A stretch of 23,266 bases of DNA, from IMG/VR virus record IMGVR_UViG_3300049181_000110, positions 1 through 23,266 of that record; one strand, given 5' to 3'. Every line of letters starts with the position of its first letter. The first letter of the stretch is position 1. Below the pieces are notes generated by a model. The model saw only the letters and a program-made list of their open reading frames with translations. It did not search any database and was not told the origin of the DNA. The DNA is from a virus. A program made the position numbers and the translations under genes. This document shows, in pieces, positions 8,863-18,012 of this stretch.

Positions 8863-9588
8863 TTATTCCACTTTTTGAACATTCACCAGTTCCTGGGTTT
8901 GAGTCCTGGGAGACCCAATATTTTCGAGAGCAATCTGAATCGCTATCTGTAGTATCTCTTTATGAGTATGTTCATTAAGATCACACTCTACTTTAGGTTT
9001 ACCATAGCTTCCTAAACAAACCTGTGCAGGTTTCTTAAGATATGTAAGCAGCACTGCTTCAACTGAAGCTTCCGGAGCCACCCAAACAAACAAATCTCCA
9101 TCTTCAAAGAAAGATAAGGCTTTACCTGATCTTGGCTTATTAAAAGGATCTCCTTTTACAGCTTCTATATCATCTTGTTGAACAAGCTTTGAATCTATGT
9201 AAGATTGGCAAGTACCTATCTTGGACTTAACTCCACACTTAAGGAATAACATGTAAACATCCGGGCCGGCTATACTAGCTGCTTCATCTGTATATATTGT
9301 ACCTAAGTCGGCTCTATAGATCTTCTGACCAGTCAGAGTATAATAGTCTACCAAACTGACCTTACAGAACCCGGACTTTACCAGGTTCTTAAGATCATCT
9401 GTTCTTTTCTGACTTTCTTCAAATCCAGCTCTATAGATATTGTTCTGTCCATAACGAGTTTTGACAAAGCGATCTATCGCAGTATTAAGATATATATCTA
9501 TCTCCTGAGGTAGAAACTCTGGATAAGAAGAGGAATCTGTCTTATCCAAGTGTACTTTAAATTCTTTATGAAACTGTTCTATGATCAT
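8863..9588 (-). CDS. Head-tail connector / ring protein candidate
   Basis: A 241-residue protein. The N-terminus (MIIEQFHKEFKVHLDK, then EIDIYLNTAIDRFVKTRYG at about 29-47) is a helix typical of tail connector proteins that dock under the portal. A beta-rich middle follows (about 75-190, with LFVWVAPEASVEAVLLTYLKKP at its end), then a C-terminal helix (HKEILQIAIQIALENIGSP). This helix-beta-helix architecture is shared with the 236-residue protein at 6787-7497, so the two may be distant paralogues forming stacked rings. Its ATG overlaps the TGA of the preceding gene as ATGA (9585-9588), implying coupled translation. The function is inferred from architecture and location. Confidence 0.65.
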   Translation of the reverse strand: MIIEQFHKEFKVHLDKTDSSSYPEFLPQEIDIYLNTAIDRFVKTRYGQNNIYRAGFEESQKRTDDLKNLVKSGFCKVSLVDYYTLTGQKIYRADLGTIYTDEAASIAGPDVYMLFLKCGVKSKIGTCQSYIDSKLVQQDDIEAVKGDPFNKPRSGKALSFFEDGDLFVWVAPEASVEAVLLTYLKKPAQVCLGSYGKPKVECDLNEHTHKEILQIAIQIALENIGSPRTQTQELVNVQKVE

Positions 9589-10400
9589 TTAACTGCCTTT
9601 AGGGCTTTTTGTAATCCAAGGTAAACTGTTGAGTTTTCAGGAGCTTTTAGATAATCCAAAGCTTCATCCAAGGTATCTCCTAACCTGATATCTTCAAAGT
9701 AAAGAGGTTGACTTAAACCTTCTCCCATTGTCTGCTTTTTCACGATACCTTCCCGGATTAGCTTAAGCACAAAGATCTTTTCTTTAGCTTTACCATCTCC
9801 TACAGTATCCAAGAATTTCTTAGGATCTTTCTCTACGATCTTTCCTATTCTATCCTTGATAACTTCCTTATCAGTATCTTCTGCTCCGTGAGCTATCTTA
9901 CCAAGTAAGTACAAAGCATCAAGCATATCACTGTGAGTCATCTGAGCAAATTGAGACCAAGCTTTCATCTTGATATCTCTGCTTACATTATTCTCCTTAG
10001 CTTCTATAGCTTCGTTAGTCATAATATACTCAGCTCTTGCATTCCTTTTAACTTCTTCCGGACTTTTGCATACTGTAGGATCAGCTGATAACAGCTTTAT
10101 CTTAAGTGCTTCAAGAGGTCCTTCACTAGCATCTATAGTTAAACCTCCTTCAGGAATAGGTATTCTATAATTATCCCAGAACTTTCCTTCCGGAGACATT
10201 GATCCTGGTTCAAGGTTAAGTTTCTTTTCAAAGTCGGCTGCTTCTTTTTCTGTTAAGCCTGTGTTTAATCTACCACTCTTAGTTAGAGCAGGTACCCATT
10301 TATCAGCACAGTTATCGTACTTGGGTTTTAATTTGTTAGTCTTAGGATCAATCGCTCCCCAGCTAACTGACTTGTCTACTTTCTTAATCGTTACTATCAT
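9585..10400 (-). CDS. Conserved virion-module protein downstream of the major capsid gene, function unknown
   Basis: A 271-residue, charged, largely helical protein with many Lys and Glu residues. The first 60 residues contain a possible beta strand followed by CADKWVPALTKSG. The middle (about 85-170) reads as helices around RNARAEYIMTNEAIEAKE and AWSQFAQMTHSDMLDALYLL. The C-terminus (RLGDTLDEALDYLKAPEN) is also helical. I do not recognise an enzymatic motif. A protein of this kind right after the major capsid gene is common in Bacteroidetes phages and could be a capsid-associated or assembly factor. The preceding gap holds a strong hairpin with a GAAA loop (10419-10442), which may set expression of this gene below that of capsid protein. 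Confidence 0.6.
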   Translation of the reverse strand: MIVTIKKVDKSVSWGAIDPKTNKLKPKYDNCADKWVPALTKSGRLNTGLTEKEAADFEKKLNLEPGSMSPEGKFWDNYRIPIPEGGLTIDASEGPLEALKIKLLSADPTVCKSPEEVKRNARAEYIMTNEAIEAKENNVSRDIKMKAWSQFAQMTHSDMLDALYLLGKIAHGAEDTDKEVIKDRIGKIVEKDPKKFLDTVGDGKAKEKIFVLKLIREGIVKKQTMGEGLSQPLYFEDIRLGDTLDEALDYLKAPENSTVYLGLQKALKAVK

Positions 10401-10418
10401 TTTCCTGTCTTTTAAGTT

Positions 10419-10442
10419 TAAGGGGAGATTTCTCTCCCCTTA
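10419..10442 (-). promoter_or_regulatory. Perfect 10-bp RNA hairpin with GAAA tetraloop after the major capsid gene
   Basis: The minus-strand transcript reads TAAGGGGAGA-GAAA-TCTCCCCTTA: ten perfect pairs closed by a GNRA-type loop. It starts 5 bases after the capsid stop codon (10450-10448). What follows (AACTTAAAAG) is not a T-tract, so it is unlike a classic intrinsic terminator. An mRNA-stabilising 3' structure or a partial attenuator for the next gene is more likely. Confidence 0.7.
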
Positions 10443-10447
10443 CAAAT

Positions 10448-11914
10448 TTAGATTATTCTCATGATAAGTTCACCACAACTTGTTGGATCTTCTACCATAA
10501 TTCCGCACTGGGCCAGGAAGTGAACTTCATAACCGTCAATACCAGATGATCTCTGAACATTGATTCCTTTAGCTACTCCACCAAATGGATCGGTAGAACC
10601 GCAAACATGCCACATAGCCATATCAGAATCCTTCATAGCCATCTTTCTGATGTTAGACTTACCGTTCTTAGTACCGAAGTTCAAGATAGTAAATCTGTAA
10701 GATTCAAGCGGCTTCAAAGATACAGGATGTAATGTTCTGTGTCTTGTAGTGTCGTCATAAGGAGGGAACTCCTTAACAGTAAGCTCGATGTTATTCAAGA
10801 ACTTAACAGTCTGAAAGTATCCATCAAAAGTTAAGCTGTCTCCTTTACCGGTAATGAATGTACCAGAGTTAGTAACAGTAATGTTGTTACCTTTAGCATG
10901 TTCTTTGATAGCTCTGTCAAACTCTTTCAATCCCATTTTACCAGTAAGAGCTACAAACTTCTGATCACCACCCCACTTGTTAGCAGCATAAGTTAAATCC
11001 AAAAGGAACTCGTCCAAGATCTCATATGTTAACTTGGTGTAGTATCTTTTATTGGAAGGAGAGATTTGTTGTCTGAAACCTGCACCATGGTAAACCGGTC
11101 TCTTGTTCTCACCTTGTAACTTCACGTATCCATTTTGATCTTTGTTGTAGATACTGTAGATGTAAGAGTTATCAAGTTCTTTGTACCACTTAGCCATAGC
11201 AGTCCACTCAGCAAGCTTAGTCCAAAGTTTAGTCTTTTGACTAGGATCTGCTGGATTGTAAAGCTCGATGATCATAACTGCCTTAGCAGCTTCTCTTGAA
11301 ACCTTAAAAGTCTTACGTAAAGTACTGATGTGGTTACGTAACTTGTAAGGAGTAGAGTAACCATGACCTCCACCTTTCATTGAGTATTCCTCAACAGTTG
11401 AGTTATCTTTTGACCATCTGGCCCCAAGAGTAATCATCAAAGGATCAATAAAAGATTCCGGGTTAGGATCGTTCAACTGTACAGTATAGACATAACCAGA
11501 TCCCTGAGGATATGGATCTCTTATAACGTGTACACTTGTTCCATCATCTGCCACAAGGTTATCTGATACCTCAAACTCATTATCCGCAAGGATAATTCTG
11601 AAAGGAAATCCTCCATAACCGGGAGTGCCTCCTGCAGCATCCGGGGATGTTTCAGCTATTTCGATAGCCTTATCTGACTGAGAGTGTAGATCCCACTCAT
11701 ACTCTCTATTAGTTATAAAGGTAGTATTTCCGATACCGCCAGTTAAGAGAGAAAGAACATTGTTCTCCTGAATACCGAACGCATAAGCCAATACAGATCC
11801 AATCTTTTCAGGCTCTGTAAGATACGCATTCGACAAGTGGTTACTCTCCGTCAGGCCATGGAAATCCCTTGATTGGTATACCTGTAAAGGTGATACATTG
11901 GTTTTACTCGCCAT
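10448..11914 (-). CDS. Major capsid protein (HK97-fold, crAss-like)
   Basis: A 488-residue protein that forms the icosahedral shell. It has the look of the crAss-like major capsid protein: an N-terminal arm (MASKTNVSPLQVYQSRDFHG), a segment around SLLTGGIGNTTFITNREYEW (residues 55-74), a long helix (LWTKLAEWTAMAKWYKE, near 230-246, compatible with the HK97 spine helix), and the KWGGDQKFVALTGKMGL stretch near 312-328. Size and position, directly after a coiled-coil acidic scaffold-like gene and downstream of portal and terminase, are as expected. It starts 23 bases after the scaffold gene's stop. A GAAA-capped hairpin just after its stop may stabilise the mRNA. A host GroEL paired with the phage GroES-like protein at 22008-22307 may be needed to fold it; that is inference. 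Confidence 0.88.
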   Translation of the reverse strand: MASKTNVSPLQVYQSRDFHGLTESNHLSNAYLTEPEKIGSVLAYAFGIQENNVLSLLTGGIGNTTFITNREYEWDLHSQSDKAIEIAETSPDAAGGTPGYGGFPFRIILADNEFEVSDNLVADDGTSVHVIRDPYPQGSGYVYTVQLNDPNPESFIDPLMITLGARWSKDNSTVEEYSMKGGGHGYSTPYKLRNHISTLRKTFKVSREAAKAVMIIELYNPADPSQKTKLWTKLAEWTAMAKWYKELDNSYIYSIYNKDQNGYVKLQGENKRPVYHGAGFRQQISPSNKRYYTKLTYEILDEFLLDLTYAANKWGGDQKFVALTGKMGLKEFDRAIKEHAKGNNITVTNSGTFITGKGDSLTFDGYFQTVKFLNNIELTVKEFPPYDDTTRHRTLHPVSLKPLESYRFTILNFGTKNGKSNIRKMAMKDSDMAMWHVCGSTDPFGGVAKGINVQRSSGIDGYEVHFLAQCGIMVEDPTSCGELIMRII

Positions 11915-11937
11915 AGTCGTATATTAAATTAAAGTTG

Positions 11938-13038
11938 TTAAACTATCCAGTTAATCCCTTTTATAGGATTGTTTTCAGATCTCTTCACATCTGTACCGCC
12001 TCTCTTACCAGAAGCATTAGTATCAGTGAAGTTATCCAGTTTCTTCTTAAGCTTTAGGGTTTGCTTTGTAGCAACTTCCTTAGAAAGCTTTTCTTTGTTG
12101 AATCCAGTCATGGTAAGATATGCATAAAGCAACCTCTTTTCCTCATTGTCATCTTTAACAAACTGAGTCTTTTCTCCATCAACCTTCTTCGTAATGTAAT
12201 CGTAAAGCTTTTGAGCTTCACCCTTTTCTATCTTAAAGCCGGCAATCTCAGTAATATTGGTTACTTTGTTCCTAAACTCATCCGCTGCTTTAACTGCTTC
12301 CTGCTCTTCTTTTATCTTCTTCGCTTCAATCTGAGCAATTTTGGTTTCCTTCTCCTTCTCCTGAAACTTAATAAGTTTCTTCTGAGCCAATTCAGCCTGC
12401 TTCTGAAGTAGTCCACCTTCTTTATAGTCCTTTATAGTTTCTTCAACCTCGTCTTTCTCAAGACCTTGAGTTAACAACCAGTCTTCTATAATGTTGATCT
12501 GGTTCTTTTCAATAGGTGCTCCGGAAGTATTAACCAAAGGAACTTTACTATAATCAACCTGATCTTCTATTTCAAAGAAATCATCGATAGTTCCACCTTT
12601 CTTAAGAATGTCTACAAGTTTTCTTGCATCCTCCGGTAAAGATTGCTCATAGCTTTCTATGGCTTTCTTCTTGTTGAATTCTATAATTTCCTTTAATCCT
12701 TCAGGAGAAGCTTCATATTCCTTCTCAGGATCAAACTCTACAACTCCAAGATTAACTAATTCCTGTAGAACAGGTTCGTATGATACCTCTTTAGGTTCAT
12801 CTTTTGTTTCAGGAGTTTGGGTTTCAGTTTGAGTCTCCGTCTGAGTTTCTTCAACCTCAGTATCAGTTATCTCTTCAACTTCTACTTCTGTTACTTGATT
12901 ATCCAACTCTGTGATATCAGTCACAGCTTTGGTTAAAGTGTCATCTTCTTCTTTAGGTTTAGCTTCAAACATCTGAGGAGTTATACCCCAAAGATCTAAA
13001 ACATTATCCTTATTTTCGTCTTGTCCCTGTCTTGACAT
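11938..13038 (-). CDS. Scaffold-like acidic coiled-coil protein
   Basis: A 366-residue, highly charged, Cys-free protein located between portal and major capsid genes, the usual place for a phage scaffolding protein. Residues 28-85 are very acidic and contain a short Thr-Glu/Gln tandem (TQTETQTETQT, 65-75). Residues about 203-260 form a long Lys/Glu coiled coil (QKQAELAQKKLIKFQEKEKE onward). The C-terminus is basic and ends KGINWIV, which could be a capsid-binding tail as in other scaffolds. It starts 85 bases after the portal stop, the largest gap in the head block. TAACTTTG (13050-13043) lies 4 bases before the ATG but is too close to be a convincing promoter. Function is inferred from composition and context, with no sequence motif to confirm it. 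Confidence 0.65.
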   Translation of the reverse strand: MSRQGQDENKDNVLDLWGITPQMFEAKPKEEDDTLTKAVTDITELDNQVTEVEVEEITDTEVEETQTETQTETQTPETKDEPKEVSYEPVLQELVNLGVVEFDPEKEYEASPEGLKEIIEFNKKKAIESYEQSLPEDARKLVDILKKGGTIDDFFEIEDQVDYSKVPLVNTSGAPIEKNQINIIEDWLLTQGLEKDEVEETIKDYKEGGLLQKQAELAQKKLIKFQEKEKETKIAQIEAKKIKEEQEAVKAADEFRNKVTNITEIAGFKIEKGEAQKLYDYITKKVDGEKTQFVKDDNEEKRLLYAYLTMTGFNKEKLSKEVATKQTLKLKKKLDNFTDTNASGKRGGTDVKRSENNPIKGINWIV

Positions 13039-13122
13039 AGTTCAAAGTTAAGTTAGTTTATTAAATATGTTCATAAAGTTCATGTACTTTTAGAATAAAT
13101 ACTCCGAGATGACGGAATAATG

Positions 13123-15525
13123 TTACTTCTCACCTGAGGTTTTATTACTAAGTTTTATCTTTTCTATCTTTTCCTTGGCTGCAATCTCCTTCTCTTTAAG
13201 GGCTCTGTCCTTATCATTTTCGTTTCTCTCATGATCCATCTCTCTTTGTCTAAAGGTAGATTCCTGATTGAGCTTCTGTTGTTCAAGAAACACCTTACCT
13301 TGTTCAACTGCTTCCAAGGCTCCCGAGTCTGCGGTATCAGTATCGAACCCAATAGTTTTGATAATAGCTTCTTCAAGTCTGGCATCTCTATCTTTTTGGT
13401 TTTCTTCTCTCTCAAACTGTCTATCAAGCTCTCTTTCCTCAGCCTGAGCTTGTAACTGCATCTGTGCAGTTTGTTTTTGCATTTCAACTTGTTGTTGATC
13501 TCTCTGATGTTTAGCAGCTTCAGACTGTCTTATCAACCCACTCAATTCAGAGATTGAGTTAGACTTATACATAGTGATTACGTCTGAGAAACTAACTGCT
13601 CCCGAAGATAAAGCTTTTTCAGCAAGACTTTCAAGTTTCTTGAAGATCATTGTATCGTTGCTTGAATCAGATACGAATACTCCATAGTCTGAATCAGCAA
13701 ACTTTTCCATATCAAGTTCTGTAGATATCCTCTGGACATCATCAACTATGAAGTGGAGTTTCTTTTTATTGGGGAATGCAAACTTAGAAGTCTCTATAAC
13801 CTGGGTATACACTACCTTCTTAATCTCGTTGTGAATATAGAACCATGGCTCGGTTATATGTGAACTTTGAGTAACAGATCTCTCAACACCGCTTGCAGTC
13901 TCTGTAGCTGAAGTAGCGCCCTCTCTCTGAGGAGTAATACCCACTACTTTATCCATAAGCTGTTCAATCTTACCAAGAATATTGATGTACTGACCAACAG
14001 CCTGAGACAAACTCATATCCACAGCATTAAACTGATTGAACTTGCTGGTAGCATCCTGGTTCTTACCTTTACCTTCTTCAAAAGAGTTGATAAAAGCTAT
14101 ACCAACGTTGTCGAATAACTGAATCCACTTATCCAGATCTATACCCTCAGACTTAGGAATCTGAGCAATATCCATGATAAACTTCTTACCCTTAGCTTTA
14201 GCAAGCTCAAGTTCAAGACGATACCAAACTATATTGTATAAGTATTGATGAGGTTTAAGTAAATCAACTAAACTTGTTTGAGCTGAGTTGGTAGAGTTAT
14301 AGATCCTACCAATATAAGGCAGTTTAACCTCACTTGGATTATCCATAGATCTGGTTTGATTGGGCATCGGTTCTATAGGACCATAAAATCCATCACCGAT
14401 CTTAGTACCTCTCCACAGATATGGTATCCATCTCCATTCAACTTTAACTCCATAGGCTTCCATCTCAGGAGTCAATTCAAAGGTTTCGTCTACTATATTG
14501 CTTTGTTCTTCTCCGTTCTCATCCGGGAATGTAACAAAACCTATCTGATGCATTGATTTCCATACACAGTGCGATACCAGATAATGAGAACCACTCATAC
14601 GAGATGTTCCTTCATAGTGTGATATATCACTTTGAGTATAAGCAAACCCCGGCATCATACCATTGATGTTTGGTCTGGCTATACCTTCATCAAGTTCTTT
14701 AACCTGCGCCTCTGTAAGATACTCGCCAAACTCATCAAGAATCTGGCCGGCCGTCATCCATCTGTCTTCCCTAAACCAATCTCCGTCTTGAATCCAAGGG
14801 TTATCCGGATTCCTATCAAACTCACAGTTAAGAGGATTACATACTCTAATTTTCACATCTCCATTGACTATACCAACGTAGTATATCTCTTCAGCTGCAA
14901 TCAAAGCATGTTCCCAACCTTCATTAAACTTTAGTTTGAGATTCTCCTTGTGTTTTATGTAAGTGAGGATATCATTACCCCACTGTTCCCTTATATCCTT
15001 GTAATTATACTGGGCCCACTTGTCTACTTCTGGGAAATCCTGAGGAACTTCTCCTCCTGTAGGAGCTTCAAGTTCTGCCGGATCTATACCAATAGCTTTA
15101 GCAAACTGAACCTGAGCAACATAAAGAAGCATATCCTTCTTCATCTTTTCCTTGTTAGATACAGCCTCACCATTAGTAGCTATAACCTGAGCTTCAAACT
15201 TCCTATTAATCTCTTCACCTTTGAGTAAGTTTAGCTTGTTAACTATCAGGTTGATGTCTCTCATCCTGGCCGGCTGACTGGCTTTATCTTTTAGACCCCA
15301 CGGATCAGTTACATAGGAAGTATCTTCTTCATCAAAAATAGAGTTAACTAAGTTATAGTTAGTCTGTTTACGCTTCCAGCTTGATCTTCCATCAGACATA
15401 CGAGATCCGCTCATGGAGCATATAGCATCCACAGATTGTTCCCTCCATTGTTTTCCTTTCTTTTTTAAAGAAAGCTTCTGAGGAGGAAGAGATGTAAAAA
15501 GATGTGAACTATAAAAGTCTGACAT
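13123..15525 (-). CDS. Portal protein
   Basis: An 800-residue protein forming the dodecameric DNA entry channel. It begins one base into the stop of the terminase gene (overlap of 1 base, TAATG-type junction), as portals often follow TerL. The central region (RMRDINLIVNKLNLLKGEEI near 87-106, and GITPQREGATSATETASGVE near 527-547) resembles portal proteins of the crAss-like/P22-type class, where the latter segment precedes a conserved S-rich patch (QSSHITEPW). From about residue 670 to the end lies a long Gln/Glu/Arg coiled coil (HQRDQQQVEMQKQTAQMQ and beyond), matching the barrel-like C-terminal helices of long portals. Length is within the range of crAss-like portals. Small frames inside this coil on the same strand are composition shadows. 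Confidence 0.85.
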   Translation of the reverse strand: MSDFYSSHLFTSLPPQKLSLKKKGKQWREQSVDAICSMSGSRMSDGRSSWKRKQTNYNLVNSIFDEEDTSYVTDPWGLKDKASQPARMRDINLIVNKLNLLKGEEINRKFEAQVIATNGEAVSNKEKMKKDMLLYVAQVQFAKAIGIDPAELEAPTGGEVPQDFPEVDKWAQYNYKDIREQWGNDILTYIKHKENLKLKFNEGWEHALIAAEEIYYVGIVNGDVKIRVCNPLNCEFDRNPDNPWIQDGDWFREDRWMTAGQILDEFGEYLTEAQVKELDEGIARPNINGMMPGFAYTQSDISHYEGTSRMSGSHYLVSHCVWKSMHQIGFVTFPDENGEEQSNIVDETFELTPEMEAYGVKVEWRWIPYLWRGTKIGDGFYGPIEPMPNQTRSMDNPSEVKLPYIGRIYNSTNSAQTSLVDLLKPHQYLYNIVWYRLELELAKAKGKKFIMDIAQIPKSEGIDLDKWIQLFDNVGIAFINSFEEGKGKNQDATSKFNQFNAVDMSLSQAVGQYINILGKIEQLMDKVVGITPQREGATSATETASGVERSVTQSSHITEPWFYIHNEIKKVVYTQVIETSKFAFPNKKKLHFIVDDVQRISTELDMEKFADSDYGVFVSDSSNDTMIFKKLESLAEKALSSGAVSFSDVITMYKSNSISELSGLIRQSEAAKHQRDQQQVEMQKQTAQMQLQAQAEERELDRQFEREENQKDRDARLEEAIIKTIGFDTDTADSGALEAVEQGKVFLEQQKLNQESTFRQREMDHERNENDKDRALKEKEIAAKEKIEKIKLSNKTSGEK

Positions 15526-17795
15526 TATCTAAAGATTTTTCCACTTAAGGCTCTTTGTAAGAATGGATCCATTCCTTTATCTGCTACAGCTTCTTCTACT
15601 TTGTGATTTAAGAACTGAAGTCTGTTTAAGATAGTAAGCATGAAAGCTATCACCCGGTCAAAGTTACCTTCTTTGTTGTAGTATATAAGCTCCTTTAATA
15701 AAGGCACACTGTAGATCTTATGCAAGTTTAATCTACCATCTCCTGTCTCAGTCTGTAACCAATCTCGGGTATATATCTCTAACTCTGATTTGATAGTGTC
15801 AGTCATATGTATACCATAAGATCTATCTACAGTACTTCCTTTCGTAGCCTTAAGTATAGTTGGAGTCTTATTAAGCAAATATAGAGAGTTTTTGTGAGAA
15901 AAATGCATCTTCAAAGTATTTCTCTCGTTCTCATAAAGATCCCTGGCATTATAGTATAACAATAACTTACGAAGAGTTTCATGGTGCTCTTCTGCAGTTC
16001 CAGGTCTGGCTGTATACTCTGCAACCGGCCATTCATAGATTCCATCTGCCGTGTAAAAAGTCTTATAGATAAAAGTAGATCCTAAAGAAGCTGTATTCTC
16101 AGCTCTATCCTGATCATAAGGGTCAGTGCCGGCAAGGTAAAGTCCATAAGGAACCTGACCTTCTATCTTTAGAGGATGCTCCCATATCTGAATACATCCC
16201 TGAGTATCTTCTCCCGGCTTCATCTTATAACCACAAGGATTTAACTTACCGGTTAAATCAGGCTTCCAGTATAAATCCAAAGTAGATCCCGGCTTCCATA
16301 CAAGCTCTCCACATTGACCAGATACAAAAGCATCTTGTTTGTTGGAAAGCAACCAGTTCATATGATCTTTAAGCTCTGCTGTAGGAAAGATGTTAGCTCC
16401 TTTAATAAGGAAAGCTTCAGAAGGAACCCGGGGGTTATTCTGCATCTCCTTGTATAGCTTCAACTTAGACTTACCGGCTTGCAGATCATTTCTTATCTTA
16501 TCTACCTTTTTGGTAGCTTGAGTCATATTAGTTCTACCTTCGCTATCCTTGAACTCATTTAAACCAAGTTCATAAGGTACAAAGAATCCTATATCTCCTG
16601 TATCTTCCCATACATCCTGAAACACAAGACAATCATATTCTTTAGGGCTGTTAAATACTTCCATAGCAGCCTCAGATTTTCCACCTTCCATGTTACCACC
16701 AGTACCAAACATGTAGATAGAACCATACTTAAAGGAACCGTTATAGGTTGTATCTTTCATCTGAGCTAAAGCTTCTTTAAGAATATTAAAGAAACCAACC
16801 TCTTCAATCACACCTAGAGAAGTTCTTATACCGTTACCGGCTTCTGCATCATCTTTAAAAGTTCTATGATGTATCTTAGATCCGGTACCTTTCTTAACCC
16901 ATTGTCCTCCAACCTTAACTTCATAAGCACTTTCGATATGATTCTTTCCTGAATACCAAGAACCCATCCATTGCTTAGCAAGAGGACAAGGATAGGTAAG
17001 CTTTCCTATAGTTTGGGATCCAGGAAGATTATTCATAGCAAGAGCAACCTTATCTAGTAACTCCTTACTATACTTACCATCTATAGCTCCTACTAAAACG
17101 TCAGTAGTAACTTCTATCTTATTCTTACGCTTTTGAAGTAGATCTTCGTAGTCGTATCCTCCATCAAACAAGAAGGTAGGAAGAACCATACCACCACTCG
17201 CCCAGTACGATTTACCAGACCCCCGACACTCTATGTCTATAACATTGTAGGCAGGATTATGGAAAAGAGGTTTACCAAGATTAACTGAATGAATAGTTCT
17301 AAGATAATCTCTGGCCCGAACATACTTCTTAAGTTGACCTTTTTTATCAAATGCTTGAGCCGGCAGGGTTGATAATAAGAAAGTTCTATCCTCTGGACTA
17401 AGAAGATTCAGGTTCTGTACTTCTTGTAGACAAGTATATTCATCATCTCCTTCGAATCCTGAGAACCCCCGGGCCTCCATAAACACATAAGCTTTCTCCC
17501 ATTCAAGATCTCTGAGGAAAGGACGAGCAACTATCTTAGCTTTAGCCCTATCATTTTCACTCAATCTTATCTTACAGAAGTTAATATAGAAGTATAAAGG
17601 TCCCGGCATCCATTTACCCTCGAACCAATATCCTTCCATACATCTCTTCTTCATCTCTCTCCAGTACTCACGATAAGCAACTGACTGAGGATGATAGACT
17701 TCAAGATCATGTACAAAGTTCTTATTACTTACCCACTTACTATGTTTACCTTCGTCCTTATAATCCTTCTCGTTGTTTCTTGGATCTATTCGCAT
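15525..17795 (-). CDS. terL: Terminase large subunit, ATPase plus nuclease (TerL)
   Basis: A 756-residue DNA packaging motor protein. The ATPase half shows a Walker A (ECRGSGKS, residues 189-196) and a Walker B with the catalytic glutamate (LGVIEE, 327-332), followed by a coupling-type segment (YMFGTGG, 361-367). The C-terminal RNase H-like nuclease shows its first acidic residue in YLAGTDPYD (Asp558), and a final Asp in NFDRVIAFML (Asp713) at the expected spacing. An intermediate acidic residue is likely in the ENERN segment (622-626). All expected catalytic residues are present, so the enzyme should be active. The start at 17795 overlaps the preceding small HU-like gene by 38 bases; the upstream sequence AAGAGAAT is only weakly Shine-Dalgarno-like, as is usual in Bacteroidetes. 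Confidence 0.93.
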   Translation of the reverse strand: MRIDPRNNEKDYKDEGKHSKWVSNKNFVHDLEVYHPQSVAYREYWREMKKRCMEGYWFEGKWMPGPLYFYINFCKIRLSENDRAKAKIVARPFLRDLEWEKAYVFMEARGFSGFEGDDEYTCLQEVQNLNLLSPEDRTFLLSTLPAQAFDKKGQLKKYVRARDYLRTIHSVNLGKPLFHNPAYNVIDIECRGSGKSYWASGGMVLPTFLFDGGYDYEDLLQKRKNKIEVTTDVLVGAIDGKYSKELLDKVALAMNNLPGSQTIGKLTYPCPLAKQWMGSWYSGKNHIESAYEVKVGGQWVKKGTGSKIHHRTFKDDAEAGNGIRTSLGVIEEVGFFNILKEALAQMKDTTYNGSFKYGSIYMFGTGGNMEGGKSEAAMEVFNSPKEYDCLVFQDVWEDTGDIGFFVPYELGLNEFKDSEGRTNMTQATKKVDKIRNDLQAGKSKLKLYKEMQNNPRVPSEAFLIKGANIFPTAELKDHMNWLLSNKQDAFVSGQCGELVWKPGSTLDLYWKPDLTGKLNPCGYKMKPGEDTQGCIQIWEHPLKIEGQVPYGLYLAGTDPYDQDRAENTASLGSTFIYKTFYTADGIYEWPVAEYTARPGTAEEHHETLRKLLLYYNARDLYENERNTLKMHFSHKNSLYLLNKTPTILKATKGSTVDRSYGIHMTDTIKSELEIYTRDWLQTETGDGRLNLHKIYSVPLLKELIYYNKEGNFDRVIAFMLTILNRLQFLNHKVEEAVADKGMDPFLQRALSGKIFR

Positions 17796-18012
17796 ATTCT
17801 CTTAACATATCTGCTTTCTTTTTCACCATAGCTCTACGGCCAGGTTTAACTCTAAACGTTCCAAGATATTGAAACCGAACTTGTTCATCATTTCCAGCAA
17901 TGATCACTGATCTTAGAAAATCAAACTGTGAATCTGCCACCTTCTCTACTACTTCAAGAGGTAATCCAAACTTCTTAGCAAGCTCCTTATAATTCTCTCT
18001 ATATTTTCTCAT
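17758..18012 (-). CDS. Small HU/IHF-like basic protein upstream of terL, small-terminase candidate
   Basis: An 84-residue, strongly basic protein. Residues 8-38 are two helices and residues 45-63 (VRFQYLGTFRVKPGRRAMV) resemble the HU/IHF strand and arm, where HU has a G-F-G-T-F-x-V-R motif followed by Arg-rich arm residues and a Pro. The length is close to HU (about 90), although the N-terminal dimer helices are only roughly matched. Its ATG overlaps the TGA of the 189-residue gene as ATGA, and its end overlaps terL by 38 bases, so it is coupled to terminase. A DNA-binding protein in this slot could be a small terminase subunit or a packaging cofactor. HU-like is a visual resemblance only. 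Confidence 0.6.
   Translation of the reverse strand: MRKYRENYKELAKKFGLPLEVVEKVADSQFDFLRSVIIAGNDEQVRFQYLGTFRVKPGRRAMVKKKADMLREYANRSKKQREGL

Noticed and set aside
12061-12411. Plus-strand 116-codon open frame
   Set aside because: It lies antisense to the Lys/Glu-rich coiled coil of the scaffold-like gene; its Leu/Phe-rich product is the expected reverse reading.
13043-13050. TAACTTTG as a promoter for the scaffold-like gene
   Set aside because: It matches the -7 box but is only 4 bases from the ATG, and no -33 element is visible; not enough to call.
13164-13487. Second minus-strand frame within the portal C-terminus
   Set aside because: Arises from the repetitive Glu/Gln/Arg coil codons; no independent start context or recognisable protein.
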